Assembly: GCA_023136775.1 (NCBI GenBank)
Contig: JAGLQO010000008.1
Location: forward strand, 1 to 46,946
Direction of reading: 5' to 3'
From: Candidatus Pacearchaeota archaeon
GTDB lineage: Archaea > Nanobdellota > Nanobdellia > Pacearchaeales > GW2011-AR1
DNA: 46,946 bases
Shown: positions 39,338 to 46,946 of the stretch, piece after piece
Layout: the number at the start of each line of letters is the position of its first letter
Numbering within the stretch: position 1 is the stretch's first letter
Position numbers and translations under genes: made by a program
The notes under the pieces: model-generated
Told to the model about the DNA's origin: nothing
The model's input: the letters and a program-made list of their open reading frames with translations, nothing else
The model's database searches: none

Positions 39338-39779
39338 ACATGAATATACTGATGAAGTTGTATGTCCTTGGTGCGGTTGCGAATATGGGGATTGTTGGGA
39401 ATGGGCTGAATATTCTGACGAAATGAAGTGCGATGAGTGTGGTAAAGAGTTTAGTTATGAAAAAGATGTCACTGTAAAATACAGTACTTCAAAAAAAGAT
39501 TGTGGAGAAGGTAGACATGAATATGTATTTTATAGCGAATTTTTGAAGTATCATGAATACGAGAAAGCAGTTGAAGCAGAAGAAGACTGGGAGTTTATTG
39601 AGATACAAAAATGTTCTATTTGTGATGATAAAATTTATACAAAAACAATTCCTAAAGAAGATTGGATTAAAAAATATCCTAAAAAATGGGAACTTTACCA
39701 AGACTGGATTAAGAGAGACAGATTAAAGTATGGAGAATGCGACGCAAACTGTGCGTCAAGTAAGGAGGCTGGTAAATGA
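39327..39779 (+). CDS. zinc-ribbon protein
   Basis: CPWCGCEYGDCWEWAE...MKCDECGKEF and later Cys pairs. Confidence 0.65.
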   Translation: MEFEHEYTDEVVCPWCGCEYGDCWEWAEYSDEMKCDECGKEFSYEKDVTVKYSTSKKDCGEGRHEYVFYSEFLKYHEYEKAVEAEEDWEFIEIQKCSICDDKIYTKTIPKEDWIKKYPKKWELYQDWIKRDRLKYGECDANCASSKEAGK

Positions 39780-39943
39780 AATCTATAAATTATTTGAGTT
39801 TCAAAATCAGATTTATTATATGGTTAATGAGTTATTTTAGCAATTCTCTTATTAGATTAAATAGAAAATATCTTAATGGGGAAATTTATACGGTTGGACC
39901 TTTGACTATCAAAGACCCCTTTGTTAGTGGAGTTAATCAATGA
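39776..39943 (+). CDS. small protein, translationally coupled
   Basis: ATGA overlap; MKSINYLSFKIRFIIWLMSYFSNSL... Confidence 0.45.
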   Translation: MKSINYLSFKIRFIIWLMSYFSNSLIRLNRKYLNGEIYTVGPLTIKDPFVSGVNQ

Positions 39944-40080
39944 AATTCAATAGTGATAAAAATGGAAATCTGAAAGATTTTGGATTTAGTGACATTTGTG
40001 AAAGTTTTGAAAAACAGAGAGAACAGAGAAAAGTAAAAAACTGTAATTCTAAATTAACTAAAATTGGGGGCTTGAAATAA
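39940..40080 (+). CDS. small protein, translationally coupled
   Basis: ATGA overlap; MKFNSDKNGNLKDFGFSDICESFEKQREQRK... Confidence 0.4.
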   Translation: MKFNSDKNGNLKDFGFSDICESFEKQREQRKVKNCNSKLTKIGGLK

Positions 40081-40151
40081 ATTAGCCTCGAGCTTTTTTA
40101 TTTTTTATATGTATATATGTATATATGTATATATATTATAATTAATCAATA

Positions 40152-40568
40152 ATGGGAAAAAGATCAAGACCATTTACCTTAGATGAAGAATTATTCGAGG
40201 AATTAGGCAAAATTAATGCCTCTGGACTCATAAATGAACTTCTAAAAGACTATTTTAATAAAAATCAAAATGAAACTATTGTAATTTTGAATGAAAAATT
40301 AGCCGAAGAGACAGAAAAAAAGAAAGTTTCGTTACGAAAAATTAGAGAAATCAAACAAAAAATCGCAAAAATTCGAGCAAAAGAAAGTAAAGTTTTGAGG
40401 GTTTGCAATAAAATACCCCAAGAAATTTTAACTGATTTTAAAAGTTATCCAAATTTGAGCCCTGCAATGTGGATGATGAGGTTTAAAGATATCTACAAAA
40501 AGAAATATAGAAATCTGCAATGGATGGACGTTAAAACGGCGTTAAAAGAGTTTCAGGGACAAAAATAA
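40152..40568 (+). CDS. RHH-like plus coiled-coil DNA-binding protein
   Basis: RPFTLDEELFEELGKINASGLINELLKDYF resembles RHH. Confidence 0.5.
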   Translation: MGKRSRPFTLDEELFEELGKINASGLINELLKDYFNKNQNETIVILNEKLAEETEKKKVSLRKIREIKQKIAKIRAKESKVLRVCNKIPQEILTDFKSYPNLSPAMWMMRFKDIYKKKYRNLQWMDVKTALKEFQGQK

Positions 40569-40583
40569 ACGGGAGGTATAGAA

Positions 40584-40763
40584 ATGGAAGATAAAATAAT
40601 AACTACGATTAGCAGTCTAAAAAAGCAGGGATTGAGTTACTCGCAGATTGGGTTAAAGTTAGATCTAAATAAAGCGGCGGTCTATCAGATCCTAAAAGGT
40701 CAATGGTATCCGAAAACCTCAGAGGTTAAGCTTAGGATTCTTGCAAGAATTGGTGAATTATAA
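40584..40763 (+). CDS. small helix-turn-helix protein
   Basis: MEDKIITTISSLKKQGLSYSQIGLKLDLNKAAVYQILKGQWYP...; gggagg 5' of ATG. Confidence 0.6.
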   Translation: MEDKIITTISSLKKQGLSYSQIGLKLDLNKAAVYQILKGQWYPKTSEVKLRILARIGEL

Positions 40764-40919
40764 AATCACTAATTCAAAGTTACGCAGGAAAAAGTAAAAA
40801 AATAATTTTCTTAAAAATTTTATCGTCGATAGACTTTTTGCTTTTTCCTGGAACTGCAGCTCTTCCGGCCACTTTTTAAAAAAATCAGCGACGAGCTACC
40901 TTGTAACTAAAAATAAGTA

Positions 40920-41078
40920 CTAGTCCTTAAGTAATTTTTTTAAGATTAATTTGCTAACAGCAGTATTATTATTTGTAGCTTCAGTATTTTGCTTTAAAGT
41001 TTTATTAAGTACAACCATAAAATATCCACACATTACTATCGGAAAGCCAACACTTGAAACAGCAGTCACATAATCCAT
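40920..41078 (-). CDS. YvrJ-like small membrane protein
   Basis: MDYVTAVSSVGFPIVMCGYFMVVLNKTLK. Confidence 0.5.
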   Translation of the reverse strand: MDYVTAVSSVGFPIVMCGYFMVVLNKTLKQNTEATNNNTAVSKLILKKLLKD

Positions 41079-41079
41079 T

Positions 41080-41199
41080 TTATTTCTTCTCTCTTAGCTG
41101 TTTAGCTTTTATTTCCTCGTCGGTAATTAGTCCTTTTTCCTTTAATACTTCTACTATTGCTTTCAATTCATTATTTTTAATTTTATTTTTAATTCTCAT
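41080..41199 (-). CDS. very small protein, candidate proviral gene
   Basis: 39-aa MRIKNKIKNNELKAIVEVLKEKGLITDEEIKAKQLREKK. Confidence 0.4.
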   Translation of the reverse strand: MRIKNKIKNNELKAIVEVLKEKGLITDEEIKAKQLREKK

Positions 41200-41200
41200 T

Positions 41201-42112
41201 TTAATAAAAAGACATTAGGGCAAAATCTTCTATGTTTGCAATATTCCCAACCCCAGCCCCATTTAAATTTATTTTTGCAATTAAGCTAGTCCCGTCTGCT
41301 GAAGTGATGGTGTTTTTTACATCTGGTTCTAAATCAGTTGTCCAAGTTGAACCACCGTCGAGAGAAACATTATAAGTAACGTTTCCAGATCCCGCAACTT
41401 CTCTATGACAGAATAATTGGGTTTGTACTATACCAGCATCGACAACTTCTGCATTAATTTGAACAACTAAAGGAAATGGGAAAAAAGTTATTAAATCATT
41501 TTTCTCTTGAGCTGAAATTAAATTGTAACTTGATTTTGTATAAATTTTTATGTTATCAATAGTTTTTTCTGGATTAGGATTTGTATAAGTTTTGGCTACA
41601 AAAACACTCCCCGTGCTTGTCTCTGTTTGTTCAACGCTGTCGGTCGAACTGTCTGTATAATTAAATTCATATTTACAATAAGCAGTCCTAGTTCCTCCAC
41701 CGTCTTCTGGTTTTAATTCATTTTCGCCTTTTTTAACTAATGAGTCATTACAAGATATTGTTTTTTGTAAAACATAACTTGTAGATGTAGTTCCTGTTTG
41801 TGTGGCGTTCAAAAAAATTGAAGCATTTGAATATTTTGAATTTATATTATCAAAAATACTTGTAGTGTTTCCAATATCAACGCTTTCAAGTTGTCCGTCA
41901 GCGTCTATAAATCTATCTACTATCATATCTTCCCAATCATTTAAAGTTGTAGAAGCCCCAGCGGAATTAATTAACATTTGTATAGCGTTTTCTTGAATAA
42001 CTTCAAATATCGGTGATAAAACATTTCCATTTAATTTTTCGGAAGTGATTGATCCGTCTAATATCTCTCCTCCACCGCTTGAAAATCCCATATTAAAATA
42101 ACCTCGACACAA
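41201..42112 (-). CDS. putative virion spike/surface protein
   Basis: Gly-rich start, GSITSEKLNG fibre-like motif, beta-rich C-terminus, late-gene position. Confidence 0.45.
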   Translation of the reverse strand: MCRGYFNMGFSSGGGEILDGSITSEKLNGNVLSPIFEVIQENAIQMLINSAGASTTLNDWEDMIVDRFIDADGQLESVDIGNTTSIFDNINSKYSNASIFLNATQTGTTSTSYVLQKTISCNDSLVKKGENELKPEDGGGTRTAYCKYEFNYTDSSTDSVEQTETSTGSVFVAKTYTNPNPEKTIDNIKIYTKSSYNLISAQEKNDLITFFPFPLVVQINAEVVDAGIVQTQLFCHREVAGSGNVTYNVSLDGGSTWTTDLEPDVKNTITSADGTSLIAKINLNGAGVGNIANIEDFALMSFY

Positions 42113-42644
42113 AACTTTTAGCTGAATTAATGCCAGAACTTACTTTATTCCCTATTTGTGAAACTATAGAAGATCCCTCAGAACTGTTTGGAACAATAAT
42201 ACTCATATGACCCGCTTCCTTTGTTCCACTTGGAGAAGTATAAGTTGGAAGATTCGCCCCTATTGTTACATTTTGAGCAGGGGAATTATTAGAAGATACA
42301 AAAACTGTTGGAGTAATTGTTTTTTTTCTACTAATTGTTTGCCCTAGCAAAAATTCACCGCCAGAAGACTTAGATCTACCAGAATAACTAGATTTTCCTG
42401 AGGAACTAGATCCATCAGAAGAACTTGAAGTTATCGAAGCTGTTGGTTCATTTGCACTGTCTGTTATAGCTGAACTAATTTCTTTTGTGCCTACACTTGC
42501 ACCGCCACTAGATCCGTTAGAAAGGTTTTTGTTTGCGAGTTTGGAAAAATCAAAACCTTTATTTTTCAAATAAAAATATACTCCAACTCCTGTAACTGTC
42601 AACATCCCAAGACCCAAAATCAAACCATTATTATTTTTCGCCAT
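42093..42644 (-). CDS. single-TM virion-type membrane protein with Ser/Gly-rich linker
   Basis: N-term TM; SSSSDGSSSSGKSSYSG low-complexity. Confidence 0.5.
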   Translation of the reverse strand: MAKNNNGLILGLGMLTVTGVGVYFYLKNKGFDFSKLANKNLSNGSSGGASVGTKEISSAITDSANEPTASITSSSSDGSSSSGKSSYSGRSKSSGGEFLLGQTISRKKTITPTVFVSSNNSPAQNVTIGANLPTYTSPSGTKEAGHMSIIVPNSSEGSSIVSQIGNKVSSGINSAKSFVSRLF

Positions 42645-42645
42645 A

Positions 42646-43017
42646 TTATCTCTTTGCTACAAAGTAAAAACCTGTAAGTGCAACAACTAAAAGTCCCCCA
42701 ATTATAATTATATCTTTAATGTTCCTCTCTCCATATTCAGTTTGCTCTGTGACGGCGTTAATAGCTCCAACATTGGCTTTTTTTGATGATTCCAATATCT
42801 TATGCTTTGATTCGTTTAACGCAATCTCATTCTTTGCATTCGCGTCTTTATTAATTCCCAGAGGGGTCGTAATATTACTTAAAGAATTGCTAATAGCCGA
42901 AGTAACTGGAACAGAAGCAGCAGTATATAAAATAGTCTTTCCGAGCCCTGTTTTTGCAACAGCTAAAATGCTTGATCCAACTTTTAATGCTATTGTGCCG
43001 ATAGCTCCCCAAACCAT
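42646..43017 (-). CDS. two-TM membrane protein, probable virion component
   Basis: N- and C-terminal TM segments, operon context. Confidence 0.45.
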   Translation of the reverse strand: MVWGAIGTIALKVGSSILAVAKTGLGKTILYTAASVPVTSAISNSLSNITTPLGINKDANAKNEIALNESKHKILESSKKANVGAINAVTEQTEYGERNIKDIIIIGGLLVVALTGFYFVAKR

Positions 43018-43018
43018 T

Positions 43019-43363
43019 TTACAAAATCTCCCCAGTAATCACCGCAGTTATTTTTCCAGTTCCCGAAGAATTAGAAGCAAAAACATCTACGGTATCTCCA
43101 GGATTCAAAACCAAACCTTTATCTTCAAACGCCCATACTGGAATGTCTAGGGCAGTCGGCAAGGGTGACCCGTCCGTTTCGTTTGTTTGCCCACCAATAG
43201 TAAGTCCAAAAATACCTGTCGAAGAAAAAACAGCGTCGGGGTTTAATGAAATATCAATAATTCTTATTGGGCTTGGAGCTGGAATTTCAAAGCTTAAAAC
43301 TTTTTCATAGTTAGGACTAGAAACACTTGCTTGTTTTACTTTAAAGTATATTCCTTGTCCCAT
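43019..43363 (-). CDS. beta-rich protein, possible minor capsid/penton
   Basis: 114 aa predicted all-beta, next to candidate capsid gene. Confidence 0.4.
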   Translation of the reverse strand: MGQGIYFKVKQASVSSPNYEKVLSFEIPAPSPIRIIDISLNPDAVFSSTGIFGLTIGGQTNETDGSPLPTALDIPVWAFEDKGLVLNPGDTVDVFASNSSGTGKITAVITGEIL

Positions 43364-43432
43364 CTGTTTTGTTGTTTGTTGTTTTGTTGGCTTCCTATAA
43401 AAAAAATGGAAGAAAAAAATAAAAATAATTAA

Positions 43433-44293
43433 TTAATTGTTAGCAATTTGGTAGATACTGATAGTATCTGATCCACTAGCGTCAAAATCTAATCTTGTAT
43501 TCTGTGTTGCAACTTTAAACGGAGTTACAAATAAATTAAAAATTCCTGTCTGGTGTCCGTCTCTATAAACGTCATTCTCTAAATTCCTTATCTGTTGAAG
43601 TGGCATTTTAGAAAGGTCGTCCATATTTCCGTTAGAAGAAAAGGTAATTCCAGTAAGATTGCTTTCTGATCCAATCTTGAAAGCTAATGTATTTACATCA
43701 ACTCCATTAACAAGGTTAATTCCCTCGAAATTATCTCCTTCTGTAACACTAACATTTCTTTTGTATATTCTTGTAGTTTCGTTCCCTAAGTTTGAACCAT
43801 ACCATACATTCATAGTTAAATCAACTGTTGCACCTGTTGCACCTGACGTAGCCAGAGCAGAGAAGGGGGCAAAAGTAATTTGCATACTTAATGGTTGGTT
43901 TGCTAAAACTGCCGTGATACCTAGTACATCTCTGTAATATTTATCAGTACTTTCCGTTGCTGTTTCTGGTGTACTATAAGATCCGTTAGGGCTTAATAGT
44001 AAAGAAAGTAGCGGTAAGTCTGTACCTGCAACGTCCATAACTGGCTTTCCGTTTCGATCACTGATAACCAATCTTTGAATTGCATTCTCAACAGTTTTTG
44101 CACCTGTCAAAGTTCCAGCGACATTAACTTTTAAGTCCCAATCAATGCCAGTAACGTCGGCAAGAGTTGGAATCACTTGAGTACTTTGAACTTGTGCATT
44201 AGCACTTAAAGAAACACTAGAATACTGCATTAATGTTCTAGTTTTGTTTTGAATAACTTGGTTTCCCATATTATCAAGCAAAACCGACAACAT
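43433..44293 (-). CDS. candidate major capsid protein (jelly-roll type)
   Basis: 286 aa, beta-strand-rich, SLSANAQVQSTQVIPTLADVTGIDWDLKVNVAGTLTGA...IQRLVISDRNGKPVMDV; central in late operon. Confidence 0.5.
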   Translation of the reverse strand: MLSVLLDNMGNQVIQNKTRTLMQYSSVSLSANAQVQSTQVIPTLADVTGIDWDLKVNVAGTLTGAKTVENAIQRLVISDRNGKPVMDVAGTDLPLLSLLLSPNGSYSTPETATESTDKYYRDVLGITAVLANQPLSMQITFAPFSALATSGATGATVDLTMNVWYGSNLGNETTRIYKRNVSVTEGDNFEGINLVNGVDVNTLAFKIGSESNLTGITFSSNGNMDDLSKMPLQQIRNLENDVYRDGHQTGIFNLFVTPFKVATQNTRLDFDASGSDTISIYQIANN

Positions 44294-44507
44294 CGAGGAT
44301 TTCGTTAACAGTCGCCCCTATTCCTACAGCTAAGATGTGGTTTCCATACATTTTTGTTGGAACCATTATACCTGCAACTGTAACAGCTAGAGCAACGGCA
44401 ATACCATTATACCTTTTTAATATTACATTTCGAGGTACAAATCGTACTATTTGAGATCCTAAAAGACTTTCACAAGCGTGAATTCCTGCTTTTGTTTTCG
44501 TGTTCAT
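44274..44507 (-). CDS. membrane protein, probable virion component
   Basis: Hydrophobic segments; overlaps candidate capsid start. Confidence 0.45.
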   Translation of the reverse strand: MNTKTKAGIHACESLLGSQIVRFVPRNVILKRYNGIAVALAVTVAGIMVPTKMYGNHILAVGIGATVNEILDVVGFA

Positions 44508-44547
44508 TTCATATTTTTGTTTTATTTAGTTAGTTTGTCCCTAAGGA

Positions 44548-44594
44548 CAAACGCGAGAAAGAGCAAAACGCGAGTGATACTTTTTCTCGCGTTT
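44548..44594. other. GC-rich hairpin between proviral genes
   Basis: aaacgcgagaaa...tttctcgcgttt with an extra internal aacgcgag. Confidence 0.6.
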
Positions 44595-44632
44595 ATGATA
44601 CTTAAAAGTGGCTTTTATATAAAAACTTGGCG

Positions 44633-44794
44633 TTAAAAATATTTTTTCATGATTTGACAACTTTTTTCTAGTTTATCGTCGCTGAGCATGTCGATTTTGC
44701 CATCAATTACAGCTAAATACATTGATCCTAAATTGATTTCCCACGCCCCGAGAAGTTCTCTCATCATTAATTTTGCTTTTTCTTTATCCATCAT
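44633..44794 (-). CDS. small protein
   Basis: MMDKEKAKLMMRELLGAWEINLGSMYLAVIDGKIDMLSDDKLEKSCQIMKKYF. Confidence 0.5.
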   Translation of the reverse strand: MMDKEKAKLMMRELLGAWEINLGSMYLAVIDGKIDMLSDDKLEKSCQIMKKYF

Positions 44795-45525
44795 TGTACC
44801 ATAGCCTCCGCATATCTTCTATCTGCTTCGACTTTCTCGTCGACGACTTTAATTTTCTGTGGCTCTGGATCGGTTAAATCTAAGTTGGCACTCGTCGCTG
44901 TTTCGTGTTTTGATTGTTTTTTTCTATCTAAAAAATCTAAAATTCTTGGACTCATTATAGCAAAACCTGCGAGTCCGAGATTTAATACATCCGCATATTT
45001 GAAAAAGAATTGTGCCCTAATTTCTAAAGTCTGATTAAGAGCACTTGCGAAGAGTAGCTTTTCTTCGTCTGTCAGTGGCGTTAAATCGTTCGCTACAAAT
45101 CTTTTATCTAAAATTGTTGTGATTGTATCAGAAACACCAGTCCAGTTAACCTGTGAGCCCTCTCGCGTTTCTTCTTGTGGTTCTTCTTGTATGTTTTCTT
45201 CTTGTGGTTCTTCTGCGAATTCTTCGTTATTGATTGGATCAACTTTGTATTCTTTCATTAATTCGTCTGCGTTATCATGCGTAGGAGCCGCGAGAACTTC
45301 TATTTTTTCGCTTGATTGAGACTTTGGTTTCTTTTGAGAATTCTTTTTTGATTGAGACTTTGGTTTTACCTGTTTGTTTTTTTGTTTCTTTAGATATGAA
45401 ACCCTTTTGCTAACATTATCAGAAGAAATGTTAAACTTCTTCGCTATCTCCTTATTTGAAATTCTTCCATGCAAGTCTAATAGTTCTTCGTTTTGTTCAT
45501 CTGTCCATGTTTTCTTAAATCCCAT
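44791..45525 (-). CDS. HTH protein with Lys/Ser linker and C-terminal hydrophobic region
   Basis: TWTDEQNEELLDLHGRISNKEIAKKFNISSDNVSKRVSYLKKQK; start placed at MGFKKTW. Confidence 0.55.
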   Translation of the reverse strand: MGFKKTWTDEQNEELLDLHGRISNKEIAKKFNISSDNVSKRVSYLKKQKNKQVKPKSQSKKNSQKKPKSQSSEKIEVLAAPTHDNADELMKEYKVDPINNEEFAEEPQEENIQEEPQEETREGSQVNWTGVSDTITTILDKRFVANDLTPLTDEEKLLFASALNQTLEIRAQFFFKYADVLNLGLAGFAIMSPRILDFLDRKKQSKHETATSANLDLTDPEPQKIKVVDEKVEADRRYAEAMVQ

Positions 45526-45570
45526 AATAGCATATAAGAGGTTTTTATATAAAAAGATACTGTGAACTAT

Positions 45571-46119
45571 ATGGGAAAGATTAAGTTTCATTGGAATAAG
45601 GACACAGTAGTTTTAATGGCTAAGAAGCAATGGGGGAAAACTACAACAATAAAAGAATTGATTAATGGAGTTCCCAAGGATAAAATAATTATTTTGGATT
45701 CAAATAGAGAATATAAGAATTTTCCTAATAGGTGGGTTCCCAAGGAGTACACACCCGAAGAATTAGATAAATTTATTCGTTATTGTCGTCAATTCAAAAA
45801 TAGACTTTTGATTATTGAAGATATAGATCTATTTTTTACTAGTGCGAATCCCACGAAAGAATTTAAGAACTTCTCAATAAATGGAAGTCATCAAGATTTG
45901 GGTTTGATCACTACATTAAAAAGACCTCTTGGAAATCCTAGATTATTGATGACCGAATCAGTACATCTGTTTATAGGAAATTTTAACTTAAAGAATGAAA
46001 GAACATACATAGAAGATTTTCTAAACAGCAAGGGTAAAATAGAAAAAATAAAAAGGTTTGAATTATGGTATAGGAATAATGACGCTGATAAAGAATTCTT
46101 ATATAAAACCAAGGGCTAG
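45571..46119 (+). CDS. P-loop ATPase, candidate viral genome-packaging (A32/FtsK-HerA-like)
   Basis: VVLMAKKQWGKTTTIKEL Walker A, RLLIIEDIDLFF Walker B, SINGSHQDLGLITTLKRP sensor-like. Confidence 0.65.
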   Translation: MGKIKFHWNKDTVVLMAKKQWGKTTTIKELINGVPKDKIIILDSNREYKNFPNRWVPKEYTPEELDKFIRYCRQFKNRLLIIEDIDLFFTSANPTKEFKNFSINGSHQDLGLITTLKRPLGNPRLLMTESVHLFIGNFNLKNERTYIEDFLNSKGKIEKIKRFELWYRNNDADKEFLYKTKG

Positions 46120-46367
46120 TTTTTTTCTTTTGCTGTTCTATATCCATCATAAGCAAAAATAAATGACAGAATTATTCCAAAGAAATAATCCTCAAATGTT
46201 GCTATTTGATTTATTGTCGCACCTACATAAAATACTGAAAAAATGATTAAAGCTATCCCAAAATTAATTCTTTTTCCCGCATAAACATAACCCAGACCTG
46301 GAACAATAAGGTTAAGAAATCCTGCTAGAACTGGTTTTTTCGCATTGCTTTTTTTCTTTACTCCCAT
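46116..46367 (-). CDS. small membrane protein
   Basis: LNLIVPGLGYVYAGKRINFGIALIIFSVFYVG. Confidence 0.55.
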   Translation of the reverse strand: MGVKKKSNAKKPVLAGFLNLIVPGLGYVYAGKRINFGIALIIFSVFYVGATINQIATFEDYFFGIILSFIFAYDGYRTAKEKN

Positions 46368-46406
46368 TGTTTCTTATATGAATTTGTATTTATAAAGATT
46401 CTCATG

Positions 46407-46934
46407 TTAATTGAAAACTAAATTTGCGATTTCTCGTTTGTCGTCAAAATTTAGATGTGTGTATATCGAAGCTGATTGAACCTGTGTGTGTCGTGCGAGT
46501 CTCGATACTGCAATTTCTGAGCCTGTGATTTTGTATACTCGGGTACAAAAAGAATGTCTAAGAGAATAAAGAGAAAGCGAATATTTCGGTTTTCCTCGTT
46601 GGTCGTGACGGTCGAATTGTGCAAGTCCACATTCTTGGCAGATTTTTAAAAACTTTTTTCCCATGGCACAAACAGTTATCGGCTCTGCTGTCCACATAGA
46701 GGGGAAAATCCATTCATTACTTGTTCCAAGTTCCAAGAGTTTTTGCTTGTATCTTGTAATTACCCTTTGAGCTGGTTTCGTGAATATTGCCGGAAGGTCA
46801 TTTTTTCGCTTGTTAAGATAAGGTCGAACTGCAATTAGTTCGCTTTCAAAATTAAGGTCTCGCCATTTGAGTTGCATACATTCGGCGGGTCGAAGTCCAG
46901 TATAATACATTAGTTCGATTGTGCTGTGTCGCAC
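46407..46934 (-). CDS. tyrosine recombinase, C-terminal catalytic domain only (5' truncated)
   Basis: YYTGLRPAECMQLKWRDL, LYSLRHSFCTRVY, ARHTQVQSASIYTHL; no N-terminal core-binding domain, in-frame stop just upstream of GTG. Confidence 0.85.
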   Translation of the reverse strand: MRHSTIELMYYTGLRPAECMQLKWRDLNFESELIAVRPYLNKRKNDLPAIFTKPAQRVITRYKQKLLELGTSNEWIFPSMWTAEPITVCAMGKKFLKICQECGLAQFDRHDQRGKPKYSLSLYSLRHSFCTRVYKITGSEIAVSRLARHTQVQSASIYTHLNFDDKREIANLVFN

Positions 46935-46945
46935 AAATAGTCACT
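46922..46945. repeat. 24-bp terminal inverted repeat, right copy
   Basis: Reverse complement equals bases 1-24. Confidence 0.9.
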
Positions 46946-46946
46946 A

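Noticed and set aside
45526-45591. Extended N-terminus of the 44791 ORF
   Set aside because: Would overlap the divergent ATPase gene and its TATA-like region; MGFKKTW start at 45525 is more plausible.
1-46946. Circular replicon
   Set aside because: The ends match as an inverted, not direct, repeat, and tRNAs and uS10 indicate chromosome.

Overview
The window is AT-rich and looks archaeal: uS10, TATA-box/leaderless-type gene starts, and archaeal-style type II tRNA-Ser genes with a G discriminator. A DPANN-like host is an inference only. I see three blocks. (A) About 0-29.5 kb is an accessory island ending in a tyrosine integrase next to tRNA-Asp(GTC). It carries an odd NTase/HAD/CYTH/MoaA-like radical SAM/aaRS-like-HTH cluster, an SbcD/SbcC/HEAT-zinc-ribbon operon, a DUF2779 nuclease and type I R-M. 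The R-M locus is interrupted by a PIN/wHTH pair, an SNase-like protein and a YdjM-like protein. A VirB2/VirB6/VirB4-type secretion cluster, an orphan DNA methyltransferase and a secreted beta-helix protein follow. (B) About 29.5-39.1 kb is chromosome-like: U32 peptidase, PAP2, thermonuclease, uS10, two tRNA-Ser-like genes, M3 peptidase, patatin, an acetate kinase remnant, and a 104-bp tandem repeat fused to a tRNA-Ser 3' end. (C) About 39.1-46.9 kb is a compact candidate provirus. It has small early-type genes on +, and on - a late block with candidate capsid, spike and membrane proteins, plus a packaging-type ATPase and an integrase C-terminal half. No tail or terminase genes were recognised, so I propose a tail-less virus, possibly with a jelly-roll capsid. 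A 24-bp perfect inverted repeat forms both window ends, and one copy lies at the truncated 5' end of the integrase. All family calls come from motif reading by eye. No searches were run.
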